This document shows, in pieces, positions 1 through 6,381 of a stretch of 14,286 bases of DNA (its first letter is position 1; each line of letters starts with the position of its first letter). The position numbers were made by a program, and so were the translations under genes. Origin of the DNA: Spirochaetota bacterium (GTDB lineage: Bacteria > Spirochaetota > B62-G9 > DRHN01); NCBI GenBank assembly GCA_023136305.1, contig JAGLSF010000020.1, positions 1 through 14,286 of the forward strand, in the 5' to 3' direction. The notes under the pieces were generated by a model. That model worked only from the letters and a program-made list of their open reading frames with translations, had not been told where the DNA came from and did no database searches.

Positions 1-610
1 AGATCTTCAGATAGCTCCCACCGGCAAACAGAATGATAAGGAGAATGGCGAATAAAAAACCGGGAATCGCGTATCCCACTGTGACCACGAAGCTCGTCCA
101 CAGATCGAATGATGTGCCGCTGTTCACAGCTTTTCGTATACCGAGGGGTATTGAGATAAGATATACGAGCATGGTAGTCCACAGACCCAGTGAAATGGAT
201 ACGGGCATTTTGTCGATGATGAGCTCTAAGACATTCCGATCCCTGAAATAGCTCTCACCAAACCTGAACCTGAAGTAGTTGCCCATCATGATCAGAAAAC
301 GCTTGTGGATGGGCTTGTCGAATCCGAAGAGGGCCTCTATTTCCTCGATGAATTCCGGATCGAGCCCCTGCGCTCCCCGGTACTTGCTGGTGACGGAGCG
401 GTCGGTTTCGGAGCTCGGCGATATCACTTCGGCTTCGCCGCCCGTGCCGCTGATCCTCTCGGTCGGCCGAACGTCGGTTCCCTTGATCCTCGCCAGCATC
501 TGCTCCACCGGACCGCCGGGCGCTGTTTGGATTATGAAGAAATTGATGATCATGATGCCGATGAGCGTCGGAATGATAAGCAGCACACGTCGAATAATGT
601 AGCTGAGCAT
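1..610 (-). CDS. yejB: YejB-like ABC transporter permease (partial, C-terminus beyond left edge)
   Basis: Inner-membrane permease of a Yej-type (oligopeptide / microcin C-like) ABC importer. Only the first 203 codons are visible; the frame runs off the left edge. The start ATG (610-608) follows an in-frame TAA and an AAGGGGAG Shine-Dalgarno about 11 nt upstream. The N-terminus is MLSYIIRRVLLIIPTLIGIM, the usual first helix of DppB/OppB-type permeases, and is followed by APGGPVEQ. A charged insert at about residues 43-80 between helix 1 and the segment containing FGFDKPIHKRF is typical of YejB rather than DppB. LGLWTTMLVYLISIPLGI near residues 141-158 begins the conserved transmembrane core. 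The gene starts 35 nt after the yejA stop, so it is co-transcribed with yejA. The yejE permease and yejF ATPase expected next would lie outside the window. Family assignment is firm; the substrate is not shown by sequence. Confidence 0.9.
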   Translation of the reverse strand, partial: MLSYIIRRVLLIIPTLIGIMIINFFIIQTAPGGPVEQMLARIKGTDVRPTERISGTGGEAEVISPSSETDRSVTSKYRGAQGLDPEFIEEIEALFGFDKPIHKRFLIMMGNYFRFRFGESYFRDRNVLELIIDKMPVSISLGLWTTMLVYLISIPLGIRKAVNSGTSFDLWTSFVVTVGYAIPGFLFAILLIILFAGGSYLKI

Positions 611-645
611 TGGAAGATTCGCTCCCCTTTATCTCGTCACATACG

Positions 646-2466
646 TTACTTTCTTTCGAGAGCCCTTTCCTTCTGAGGGTCGATCCACCAGGTATCGGAA
701 AAACCCAGCGCATACTTCGGCTTGATCCTCGGTCTGCCGAACTTGTTCCAGTAAGTGACACGGTAGGTGCGGTTGGTCCAATGGGGAATGCAGTAGTGTC
801 CCCACAGCAAGACCCTGTCAAGCGCCCTGCAGGCGACGATCAGGCTCTTCCTGTCCGGAGCGGATATGATCTTTTCTATCAGTGCGTCCACGACAGGGTC
901 CTTGATTCCCGCATAGTTCCTCGTACCCTTCCTGTCGGCAGCCTCAGTCGACCAGAAGTCGCGCTGCTCGTTTCCGGGCGAAAGGCTCTGCGCCCACACA
1001 GCGACCATCATGTCGAAATCATAATTATCGATTCTGTTGATGTACTGTGAAAGGTCGATCACACGAATGTCCACCTGTATGCCGATCCTTTCGAGGTTTT
1101 TCATGAAAGGTATGGCGTAGCGCTCGGAGCTGGCCTGTACGAAGATCATCTCGAACTCGAACTGCTCTCCCCTTCTGTTGACGAGTTTGCCGTCCTTCAG
1201 GCTCCAGCCGGCCTCTTTCAAGAGCGCCAGCGCTTTTCGCAGGTTCGTCCTTATACCCCCCGGTGTGTCCGTCGACGGCGTCCTGTACTCCTTTGTGAAT
1301 ACCTCTTCAGGGAGCCGGTCCCGATAGGGTTCGAGAAGCTTCCGCTCATCCGGTCCGGGAAGTCCGCTCGAGGCCATTTCAGACCCGTCAAAAAAACTCT
1401 CTATTCGCTCATACTGTCCATAGAAGAGAGTCCTGTTGGTCCACTCGTAATCAAATGCATAGGCAAGAGCCTCGCGCACCCGCTTGTCCTGAAAGATGGG
1501 TCTTCGTGTGTTGTAGACAAAGGCCTGCATCCTCACGTTGTTCTCGTAGGGAAGCTCCTCTTTAATAATGAGGCCCTTGTCGAAATTTGGCCCTTTGTAG
1601 GCCGTCGCCCAGATCTTCGACACATTCTCCAGACGAAAATCAAAATTCCCCGCCTTGAATGCCTCGACCTGCACGGTCTCGTCCCTGTAGTAGTCGTAGC
1701 GTAAAATGTCGTAGTTCCACCTGCCCCTGTTGAATGGAAGGTCCCTCCCCCAGTAATTTGGATCTCTCTTGTAGGAAATCGATCGTCCGGGTTTCACATC
1801 CAATACCCGGTATGGACCGCTTCCCATTGGCGGTTCGAGGCTGGTCTTTTCAAATTCGTGCTCCGTGTAGTAGCGCTTCTGTATGACCGGGAGCCCTCCT
1901 ATTATGAGTGGGAGCTCGGGATTGACTCCTCCGCCGAATACGAACCTCACCTTCAGGTTCGACAACTTTTCTACGTCTGTTATATCCGCCCAGTAGGAGC
2001 GGTATAGAGGGGCTCCCTTTTCCATGAGGGTCTCGAACGAGAATACTACATCGTCCGCAGTCACCGGTGTTCCGTCGTGCCACCTCGCCTCCTTCCGGAG
2101 AGTGAATGCAACCCAGGAACGGTCCTGCGGCAGTTCGATCGTTTCCGCGAGAAGGCCGTACTCGGTGAAGGGCTCGTCATCGGACCGGGAGGTAAGCGTT
2201 TCAAAGAGCATGCCCGATCCCGCAGCAGGCACTCCCTTTAAGATAAACGGATTGAGGCTGTCGTAGGTCCCTGTTGTCGCGAGCCGGACCGTGCCTCCTT
2301 TCGGCGCATTCGGGTTTACGTAATCGAAGTGCTTGAAATCCGGCCCGTACTTGACGTCCCCGTGAAGCGCAATCGCGTGACTGACCGTCACCTTCTGCTG
2401 CGCAAATGTTATGCTTACGATCGAAATGGATAATACCAGAACAGATATAAAAAGTATCTTTTTCAT
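646..2466 (-). CDS. yejA: YejA-like periplasmic peptide-binding protein
   Basis: Extracellular solute-binding protein of family 5 (SBP_bac_5) that captures peptides in the periplasm for the YejB/E/F importer. The mature region opens with HAIALHGDVKYGPDFKHFDY and NPNAPKGGTVRL, the characteristic YejA entry; LNPFILKG follows, and the fold continues through 606 residues, the normal family length. A Sec signal peptide is seen (MKK, a hydrophobic run, then ITFA-QQ with cleavage near residue 22); there is no lipobox, so the protein should be soluble. ATG at 2466 is preferred over an in-frame GTG at 2475 because GAGGGAG (2475-2481) sits 8 nt upstream of the ATG but overlaps the GTG. It lies 126 bp downstream of an M15 peptidase gene on the same strand and 35 nt before yejB. 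Related proteins import microcin C or cell-wall peptides; the neighbouring peptidase favours the latter, by inference. Confidence 0.92.
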   Translation of the reverse strand: MKKILFISVLVLSISIVSITFAQQKVTVSHAIALHGDVKYGPDFKHFDYVNPNAPKGGTVRLATTGTYDSLNPFILKGVPAAGSGMLFETLTSRSDDEPFTEYGLLAETIELPQDRSWVAFTLRKEARWHDGTPVTADDVVFSFETLMEKGAPLYRSYWADITDVEKLSNLKVRFVFGGGVNPELPLIIGGLPVIQKRYYTEHEFEKTSLEPPMGSGPYRVLDVKPGRSISYKRDPNYWGRDLPFNRGRWNYDILRYDYYRDETVQVEAFKAGNFDFRLENVSKIWATAYKGPNFDKGLIIKEELPYENNVRMQAFVYNTRRPIFQDKRVREALAYAFDYEWTNRTLFYGQYERIESFFDGSEMASSGLPGPDERKLLEPYRDRLPEEVFTKEYRTPSTDTPGGIRTNLRKALALLKEAGWSLKDGKLVNRRGEQFEFEMIFVQASSERYAIPFMKNLERIGIQVDIRVIDLSQYINRIDNYDFDMMVAVWAQSLSPGNEQRDFWSTEAADRKGTRNYAGIKDPVVDALIEKIISAPDRKSLIVACRALDRVLLWGHYCIPHWTNRTYRVTYWNKFGRPRIKPKYALGFSDTWWIDPQKERALERK

Positions 2467-2592
2467 CTTCCCCACTCCCTCTGTATCATAACATTAATTT
2501 CTTGCGAAAACGGTGACAAGAAATAGATTTTATCAATCATATCTGATAGAAATTACTATTGCAAATATTATAGGTGATGAGAGGCGGGGGAA
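2467..2592 (-). promoter_or_regulatory. yejA promoter region (sigma70-like)
   Basis: On the minus strand a -35 box TTGCAA (2564-2559) and a -10 box TATGAT (2541-2536) are separated by exactly 17 bp. Transcription would start near 2529, leaving a leader of about 60 nt. Within that leader is a perfect 7-bp inverted repeat, TTTCTTG (2498-2504) and CAAGAAA (2517-2523), with a 12-nt gap, which could be an operator or a short stem. No intrinsic terminator for the upstream M15 gene is seen, so read-through from it is also possible. The assignment rests on consensus match only. Confidence 0.55.
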
Positions 2593-3447
2593 TCAACGTG
2601 TATAGAAGATTTTGGGATCCCGGTCAAGCACGAGCCATCGGTCTTTTCCCATATATCGATAGTGCCAGGGTTCATAGATGTACCCGGTGACCTCAACCTT
2701 GTACTTCGGGTAGGTGAGGGAGATCCCGTAATCGGTGACATGATCCCTGAGCCACTGATAGGCGATGGTGTTTTCGAAGGATTTGGAGAGCCCGCTGTTT
2801 ATCTCGCTGGTCGTAAGATCGCAGACAGTACCGAGCTGATGCTCCGAGTGACCGGGTTTGGCAATACTGTTCTGAAAGAATCCGTCTCGCCTGATTGCGC
2901 CGGCGTACAGATTTGCCTGATACTCCGCGTCACGGAATGCAGAGAGTATACGGATATGCACGCCATCCTGCTCGGCATGGTCGATAAGCCGTTCAAACAC
3001 CTCCGCCGCTTTTCTGCGAAGAAGCATGTCGCGCCATTCATAGCCCTCGGCCCTGTATATTTCAGGTACCGGCACGAGATCATCCGGCCTGTAGTCGAGC
3101 GGTATTGCATACTCTCTATCAACTTCGGCGAGCCCTATTTCGATATTCCCATTTTGATCGAGCTTCAACTTTTCGGGATATTCCACTACAAGCATCTCGG
3201 GAAGATAAAAAAAGCCATCATCGTTATAGCAGCGATACCAGTGTACATCGTCAATCTCAGCCTTCCACAGAACCTTGAGGTCATCTGTAAAAAACAGCTG
3301 GATGTCCAAATCGAGATCGGACTCGAGATCAGGCTTAGTAAAGGGAGTGCCCTGTGGGAGAATGAAAGATATGGTTCTGTTATCTGCAGGAATCGCCATA
3401 CTTGAGGCGATGAACAGCAGCAGGAAAACTAAGATTAATCGTTTCAT
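2593..3447 (-). CDS. M15-family D-alanyl-D-alanine carboxypeptidase-like zinc peptidase (VanY/DdcY type)
   Basis: Predicted periplasmic zinc metallopeptidase that trims D-alanine-containing peptidoglycan stem peptides. The 284-residue protein has a clear signal peptide (MKRLILVFLLLFIASSMA, about residues 1-18), a non-conserved N-terminal region (about 20-140), and an M15B catalytic domain at about 140-284. Catalytic signatures are complete: SAFRDAEYQANLY (169-181), the SxHxxGxxxD zinc motif as SEHQLGTVCD (201-210; zinc ligands H203 and D210), and EPWHYRY (259-265; catalytic E259, zinc ligand H262). It is upstream of and co-directional with yejAB, so a role in generating peptides for that importer is plausible. 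No Shine-Dalgarno precedes the ATG, and the best promoter match places transcription start almost on the start codon. D,D- versus L,D-carboxypeptidase activity cannot be decided from sequence. Confidence 0.88.
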   Translation of the reverse strand: MKRLILVFLLLFIASSMAIPADNRTISFILPQGTPFTKPDLESDLDLDIQLFFTDDLKVLWKAEIDDVHWYRCYNDDGFFYLPEMLVVEYPEKLKLDQNGNIEIGLAEVDREYAIPLDYRPDDLVPVPEIYRAEGYEWRDMLLRRKAAEVFERLIDHAEQDGVHIRILSAFRDAEYQANLYAGAIRRDGFFQNSIAKPGHSEHQLGTVCDLTTSEINSGLSKSFENTIAYQWLRDHVTDYGISLTYPKYKVEVTGYIYEPWHYRYMGKDRWLVLDRDPKIFYTR

Positions 3448-3448
3448 T

Positions 3449-3484
3449 GCATGTAAGAATACTAAAACACGTTTTTATTTGCAA
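3449..3484 (-). promoter_or_regulatory. Candidate promoter of the M15 peptidase gene
   Basis: Minus-strand -35 TTGCAA (3484-3479) and -10 TATTCT (3461-3456) are separated by 17 bp. The -10 box ends only 8 nt before the start codon, so a transcript from it would have essentially no leader. This agrees with the absence of a ribosome-binding site before the ATG. Consensus match only. Confidence 0.4.
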
Positions 3485-3505
3485 GACAGCATGAATATAG
3501 TAAAT

Positions 3506-3538
3506 ATATCGACACCCTGATATAAAAAGCGTCGATAT
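3506..3538. repeat. Perfect 8-bp inverted repeat in the divergent intergenic region
   Basis: ATATCGAC (3506-3513) and GTCGATAT (3531-3538) are perfect inverted arms separated by 17 nt, between the divergent M15 peptidase and pgi genes. Centre-to-centre spacing of about 25 bp would suit a dimeric regulator, but no known operator consensus is recognised. It is not followed by a U-run, so it is not an intrinsic terminator. Confidence 0.4.
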
Positions 3539-3556
3539 CATAACAACCTACACATT

Positions 3557-3609
3557 CACCTCCAAAAACAAACATTATTTTTGTATTGTTTGAGGTGTCA
3601 AAGTACAAT
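3557..3609 (+). promoter_or_regulatory. pgi promoter with overlapping inverted repeat
   Basis: The plus-strand -35 TTGTAT (3581-3586) and -10 TACAAT (3604-3609) have a 17-bp spacer; transcription would begin near 3616, about 60 nt before the pgi start codon. An imperfect inverted repeat overlaps it: CACCTC (3557-3562) pairs with GAGGTG (3592-3597), with further matches inside (AAA/TTT and CAA/TTG allowing bulges). Its right arm lies between the -35 and -10 boxes, so a bound protein could block RNA polymerase. Confidence 0.5.
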
Positions 3610-3674
3610 ATGTTTATAGGTAACCTGAGCAGAATCCGAATATTCGAAGACAGTAATCAGTGCGGAGGAAAGCA

Positions 3675-5102
3675 ATGCTGAAAAAGTCTATCCTTTATGA
3701 TTATAACAATGTACTGGCTGACAAGCTGGACAGTCCGATATCCATCACACTCGAGGAGATAGAATCATATAAAGATAAGGCAATAGAGATACACAAAACC
3801 CTCACAGCCCGGCGGAAGAAGGGGGAGCTTCCCTTCTACAACCTCCCCTATCAGAAGCAGGAGCTCGACAGGATAAAAAAACTCGGGGACACCATTACTA
3901 AAGAGATGGGGGAGCGGTTCGAGAACCTGCTCGTTATAGGGATAGGCGGTTCTTCGCTTGGCGGAATTGCCCTCATCAAGGCACTTACCCATCCCTTTTA
4001 CAACCTTCTCCCCAATGCGGATCGCAAAACCCCGCGTGTGTTCTACGCTGAGAACATCGATGCGGATGAGATCAAGGGCCTTTTCGACATTCTCGATCCT
4101 GAAAAGACCGTGGTGAACATCATCTCGAAATCCGGTACCACGGCTGAGCCCATGGCAAACTTCCTCCTGTTTCAGAAGTACATGACCGAGAAGATCGGTG
4201 AGGAAAACTTCAAGAAGCAGGTCGTGGCAACAACGGACCCTAAAAAGGGGACTATGCGTCAGATCGTTACCGATTTCGGATTTCGCACGCTCAACATTCC
4301 CGAGGGTGTGGGAGGCCGCTTTTCAGTGCTCACGCCTGTGGGGCTGTTCCCCGGCTACCTTGCGGGTATCGACCTGGACGCGCTTCTCGAGGGTGCCGCG
4401 TTTATGGATGAGCTCACGAAGACAGATGACCTCCTCAAAAACCCTGCCTACATTAACGCCGTCATCCACTATCACTTGCACGTGCACAGGGGTGTCAACA
4501 ATGCAGTGCTCATGCCCTACTCCGTGGCGTTGAGCCTCATATCCGACTGGTACCGACAGCTTCTCGCTGAGAGCCTCGGCAAGAAGTGGGCGCTCACCGG
4601 TGAGGTGGTGTATGCGGGACAGACACCCATCAAGGCGGTCGGCGCTATCGATCAGCACTCGCAGGTACAGCTCTACAGGGAGGGGCCCTTCGACAAGATT
4701 TTCACCATTCTCTCGGTGGAGAATTTAAACAACTTCCTAAATCTGCCCTCATTATACGAGAAATATGAGGGGCTTTCGTACCTTGGCGGTCATACGATCA
4801 ACGAGCTATTCAATGCCGAAAAGAAGGCAACGATCCTCGCGCTCACCAAATCGGGCCGTCCGAGCATAGAGATTACCCTGCCTGAGATCAACCCCCATAC
4901 AATAGGCCAGGTGTTCTATCTCTACGAAGTGCAGACCGTGTTTGCGGGTTATCTGTACAACATAAACTCCCTTGATCAGCCCGGGGTCGAAGCCGGCAAG
5001 CAGTACACCTACGGCATGCTCGGCAGGAAAGGTTTCGAGGACATGAAGAAGGAAGCAGATTCCTTTCCGGCCAAGGACGAGAAGTTCATCATCAAAGGGT
5101 AA
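3675..5102 (+). CDS. pgi: Glucose-6-phosphate isomerase
   Basis: Cytosolic enzyme interconverting glucose 6-phosphate and fructose 6-phosphate, used in glycolysis and gluconeogenesis. The 475-residue protein is of the shorter bacterial PGI length (about 450-480) and has two SIS domains. Visible motifs are GIGGSSLGG (89-97), the phosphate-binding SKSGTTAEP (151-159), the PGI signature VGGRFSVLTPVG (212-223), catalytic Glu in LLAESLGKK (E299), catalytic His in AIDQHSQVQ (H328) and catalytic Lys in QPGVEAGKQ (K442). All expected catalytic residues are present. ATG at 3675 is chosen over an in-frame GTG at 3660 because GGAGGA (3664-3669) lies 5 nt upstream of the ATG. It appears monocistronic: its own promoter precedes it, and a palindrome/terminator-like region follows. 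A 14-bp tandem duplication spans the stop codon. Confidence 0.97.
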   Translation: MLKKSILYDYNNVLADKLDSPISITLEEIESYKDKAIEIHKTLTARRKKGELPFYNLPYQKQELDRIKKLGDTITKEMGERFENLLVIGIGGSSLGGIALIKALTHPFYNLLPNADRKTPRVFYAENIDADEIKGLFDILDPEKTVVNIISKSGTTAEPMANFLLFQKYMTEKIGEENFKKQVVATTDPKKGTMRQIVTDFGFRTLNIPEGVGGRFSVLTPVGLFPGYLAGIDLDALLEGAAFMDELTKTDDLLKNPAYINAVIHYHLHVHRGVNNAVLMPYSVALSLISDWYRQLLAESLGKKWALTGEVVYAGQTPIKAVGAIDQHSQVQLYREGPFDKIFTILSVENLNNFLNLPSLYEKYEGLSYLGGHTINELFNAEKKATILALTKSGRPSIEITLPEINPHTIGQVFYLYEVQTVFAGYLYNINSLDQPGVEAGKQYTYGMLGRKGFEDMKKEADSFPAKDEKFIIKG

Positions 5103-5119
5103 GCCTCAAAGGGTAAGCT
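5092..5119 (+). repeat. 14-bp tandem duplication across the pgi stop codon
   Basis: TCAAAGGGTAAGCC (5092-5105) is followed immediately by TCAAAGGGTAAGCT (5106-5119), a 13/14 match. The first copy contains the last codons and the TAA stop of pgi; the second repeats that stop context downstream. This looks like a replication-slippage duplication that left the protein unchanged. Confidence 0.8.
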
Positions 5120-5158
5120 TCACTGCCTAGCCCATTGAGCAGGCCGAGACATCTCATT

Positions 5159-5203
5159 ATTATAACCTGGGTTATAATGGCCTAAAATTTAGGCTTGCTT
5201 TAT
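5159..5203 (+). terminator. Two adjacent palindromes after pgi; second may act as terminator
   Basis: ATTATAACC (5159-5167) and GGTTATAAT (5170-5178) form a perfect 9-bp inverted repeat around TG. Immediately after it, GCCTAAA (5180-5186) and TTTAGGC (5188-5194) form a perfect 7-bp repeat around one base. In RNA the second could fold as a 5-bp stem with a 5-nt loop followed by TTGCTTTAT, a weak intrinsic terminator for pgi. The first is more like a symmetric protein site. The intergenic stretch 5195-5349 holds no gene, only a loose 12-nt direct repeat (TTTCAGYCCATT at 5214 and 5232). Confidence 0.4.
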
Positions 5204-5349
5204 GAAGGCCTCATTTCAGTCCATTATCGCCTTTCAGCCCATTCCCGATTACGGGTTTGTGCACACCTTCGGCATCGCAGCTTATTTTTAATACATGCGC
5301 TGTTAAAATAATATATAGCAGGTCAGATTGCAGTGGAAGCCCATATTTC

Positions 5350-5556
5350 TTAACTCGCCTGTTCGCCCGTATATTCGTAAATCACCACATATCCCCCACT
5401 CACCCTTCTGCCGCAGTTCGCACAGGTAATCACACCCCGCACATCCTGCACTACTTTTCGATGCGGTTTGCGGACATAGCGCTCTTCATGGTCGGCAAGC
5501 AGGCATTTCTGGCACAGCTTCTTCTGAATGTATTCGGCCTTGACGATCGTCTCCAT
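5350..5556 (-). CDS. Small zinc-ribbon-like hypothetical protein
   Basis: A 68-residue protein of unknown function. It carries two CxxC knuckles, CQKC (residues 15-18) and CANC (45-48), about 27 residues apart. The second is followed by GRRVSGGYVVIYEYTG, a beta-rich tail. This arrangement is that expected for a single-zinc ribbon, possibly binding nucleic acid or protein. An ATG four codons earlier (5568) also exists, but GGAGGA inside those codons lies 4 nt before the ATG at 5556, which makes 5556 the likely start. It is monocistronic, and its strong promoter, shared intergenically with tRNA-Val, supports it being a real gene. The family is not recognised. The overlapping plus-strand frame has no comparable ribosome-binding site or motif. 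Confidence 0.7.
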   Translation of the reverse strand: METIVKAEYIQKKLCQKCLLADHEERYVRKPHRKVVQDVRGVITCANCGRRVSGGYVVIYEYTGEQAS

Positions 5557-5582
5557 ATCTTCCTCCATGACATTGATATGGA

Positions 5583-5618
5583 TACCATCACAATAACCGA
5601 AAGTTTACCGAAAGTCAA
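5583..5618 (-). promoter_or_regulatory. Promoter of the zinc-ribbon gene with two tandem 9-bp boxes
   Basis: Minus-strand -35 TTGACT (5618-5613) and -10 TATTGT (5595-5590) have a 17-bp spacer, giving a start near 5583 and a leader of about 27 nt. The spacer is filled by two identical copies of ACTTTCGGT (5615-5607 and 5604-5596) with an 11-bp period, about one helical turn. The first copy shares ACT with the -35 box and the second abuts the -10 box. The arrangement looks like an operator for a repressor binding one DNA face. Confidence 0.65.
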
Positions 5619-5640
5619 GTATCATTTAATTAAAATGTAC

Positions 5641-5670
5641 TTGTTTTTCGTTTGGTGATTATATTATAAT
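5641..5670 (+). promoter_or_regulatory. tRNA-Val promoter
   Basis: A perfect -10 box TATAAT (5665-5670) lies 10 nt before the mature tRNA 5' end, with TTGTTT (5641-5646) at an 18-bp spacing as the -35 box. Transcription would begin near 5677, just ahead of the tRNA. It faces away from the zinc-ribbon gene promoter; the two -35 regions are about 23 bp apart. Confidence 0.6.
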
Positions 5671-5680
5671 TGTTTCCGAC

Positions 5681-5752
5681 GGGCGATTAACTCAGCGGTA
5701 GAGTGCTACCCTCACATGGTAGAAGTCACAGGTTCAAATCCTGTATCGCCCA
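5681..5752 (+). tRNA. tRNA-Val (anticodon CAC)
   Basis: A full 72-nt cloverleaf is present. The acceptor stem pairs GGGCGAT (5681-5687) with ATCGCCC (5745-5751), followed by discriminator A5752. The D-arm is CTC-AGCGGTA-GAG. The anticodon arm is CTACC-CTCACAT-GGTAG with CAC at 5713-5715, reading GUG. The variable loop is AAGTC and the T-arm is ACAGG-TTCAAAT-CCTGT. CCA is not encoded; an A-run follows. No duplicated 3' tRNA segment is seen downstream, so there is no sign of integration at this tRNA. Confidence 0.97.
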
Positions 5753-5785
5753 AAAAAGGCCCCGGTTGAAACTGCCGGGGCTTCA
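5753..5785 (-). terminator. GC-rich hairpin with its U-run on the minus strand
   Basis: GCCCCGG (5759-5765) and CCGGGGC (5775-5781) form a perfect 7-bp GC-rich stem with a 9-nt loop. Read on the minus strand it is followed by CTTTTTT (5758-5752), a textbook intrinsic terminator. On the plus strand the stem is followed only by TTCATAG, so as a tRNA-Val terminator it is weak. It may work in both directions, insulating tRNA-Val from antisense transcripts across the ABC operon. Confidence 0.65.
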
Positions 5786-5817
5786 TAGTGTATAAAAGGG
5801 CATCGTACTTTACGCTC

Positions 5818-6381
5818 ATGCTTGGAAACAATCTCTGGCTGGCAGTCACCAATATCAGGCGAAAGAAGTTTGGGTCAATCCTCTTCTTCGTGATTGCCTT
5901 CTTCATTTCACAATCCCTGTTCCTCATCAGTCTCACCCGAAGCTTTATCACACTCTCCGATTTCAGTGACATTAGAACCTTTTTCAGCACCATCGTGTTG
6001 TCCGTACTTGTCCTGAGCATACTGCTGCTCATCGCACTGACGCTCCTGTACATGAATTCCAGGAGACGGGAGCTCGGGATCTTAAGGATTTTCGGGGCCC
6101 GTAAATCCGAGATACTCACCGTTGCCTGCCTTGAGATTGTGCTGCTCTCCATAACGGGCGCTGCGTCCGGCATTGCCTGCATGGTGGTTCTCATTAAGAT
6201 CAACGTTCTCTATCTCCCCCACTTCTTCCAGGGGATGGAGCGCATCGACACGTTGAAACTTATCGGTGTAGCAGGACAGACAATCTTCCTGGTCGTTCTC
6301 ATCGAGGCGGTGGTCTCAATCATTCTGCTGGCAATATTGCTTCACAGAGACATTACCAAGCTGACGAGAGGTTCAGCGTGA
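5818..6381 (+). CDS. Compact FtsX/MacB-type ABC transporter permease
   Basis: Inner-membrane permease of the FtsX family, 187 residues, about half the usual length. Predicted order: N-terminal amphipathic NNLWLAVTNIRRKK, TM1 (about 18-40), a loop of only about 16 residues, TM2 (57-79), the cytoplasmic coupling segment SRRRELGILRIFGARKSEIL (81-100), TM3 (101-128), a short loop, and TM4 (151-175). The coupling segment is the hallmark of FtsX/LolC/MacB permeases. The large periplasmic domain normally between TM1 and TM2 is absent, yet topology is complete, so this is a compact form rather than a fragment. The start is uncertain: ATG 5818 gives the typical N-terminus; GTG 5788 would add ten residues; neither has a good Shine-Dalgarno. 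Its stop overlaps the ATPase start (GTGA), so the two form one transporter. Confidence 0.8.
   Translation: MLGNNLWLAVTNIRRKKFGSILFFVIAFFISQSLFLISLTRSFITLSDFSDIRTFFSTIVLSVLVLSILLLIALTLLYMNSRRRELGILRIFGARKSEILTVACLEIVLLSITGAASGIACMVVLIKINVLYLPHFFQGMERIDTLKLIGVAGQTIFLVVLIEAVVSIILLAILLHRDITKLTRGSA

Noticed and set aside
2662..3405. Plus-strand open frame of 247 codons opposite the M15 peptidase
   Set aside because: It is antisense to a gene with complete catalytic motifs, has no recognisable domain or ribosome-binding site, and its length follows from the codon bias of the real gene.
5129..5243. Three AGYCCATT words after pgi as a repeat array
   Set aside because: Spacing is irregular (89 and 18 nt) and the units are short, so they do not resemble a CRISPR or iteron array.
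5257..5658. Plus-strand 133-codon frame over the zinc-ribbon gene
   Set aside because: No ribosome-binding site or domain; the minus-strand frame has paired CxxC motifs, a Shine-Dalgarno and a strong promoter.
5681..5781. Integration (att) site at tRNA-Val
   Set aside because: No duplicate of the tRNA 3' end, integrase or mobile gene is visible in the window.
5712..6203. Minus-strand 163-codon frame across tRNA-Val and the permease
   Set aside because: It runs through the tRNA and is antisense to a clear membrane protein; no motif or start signal.
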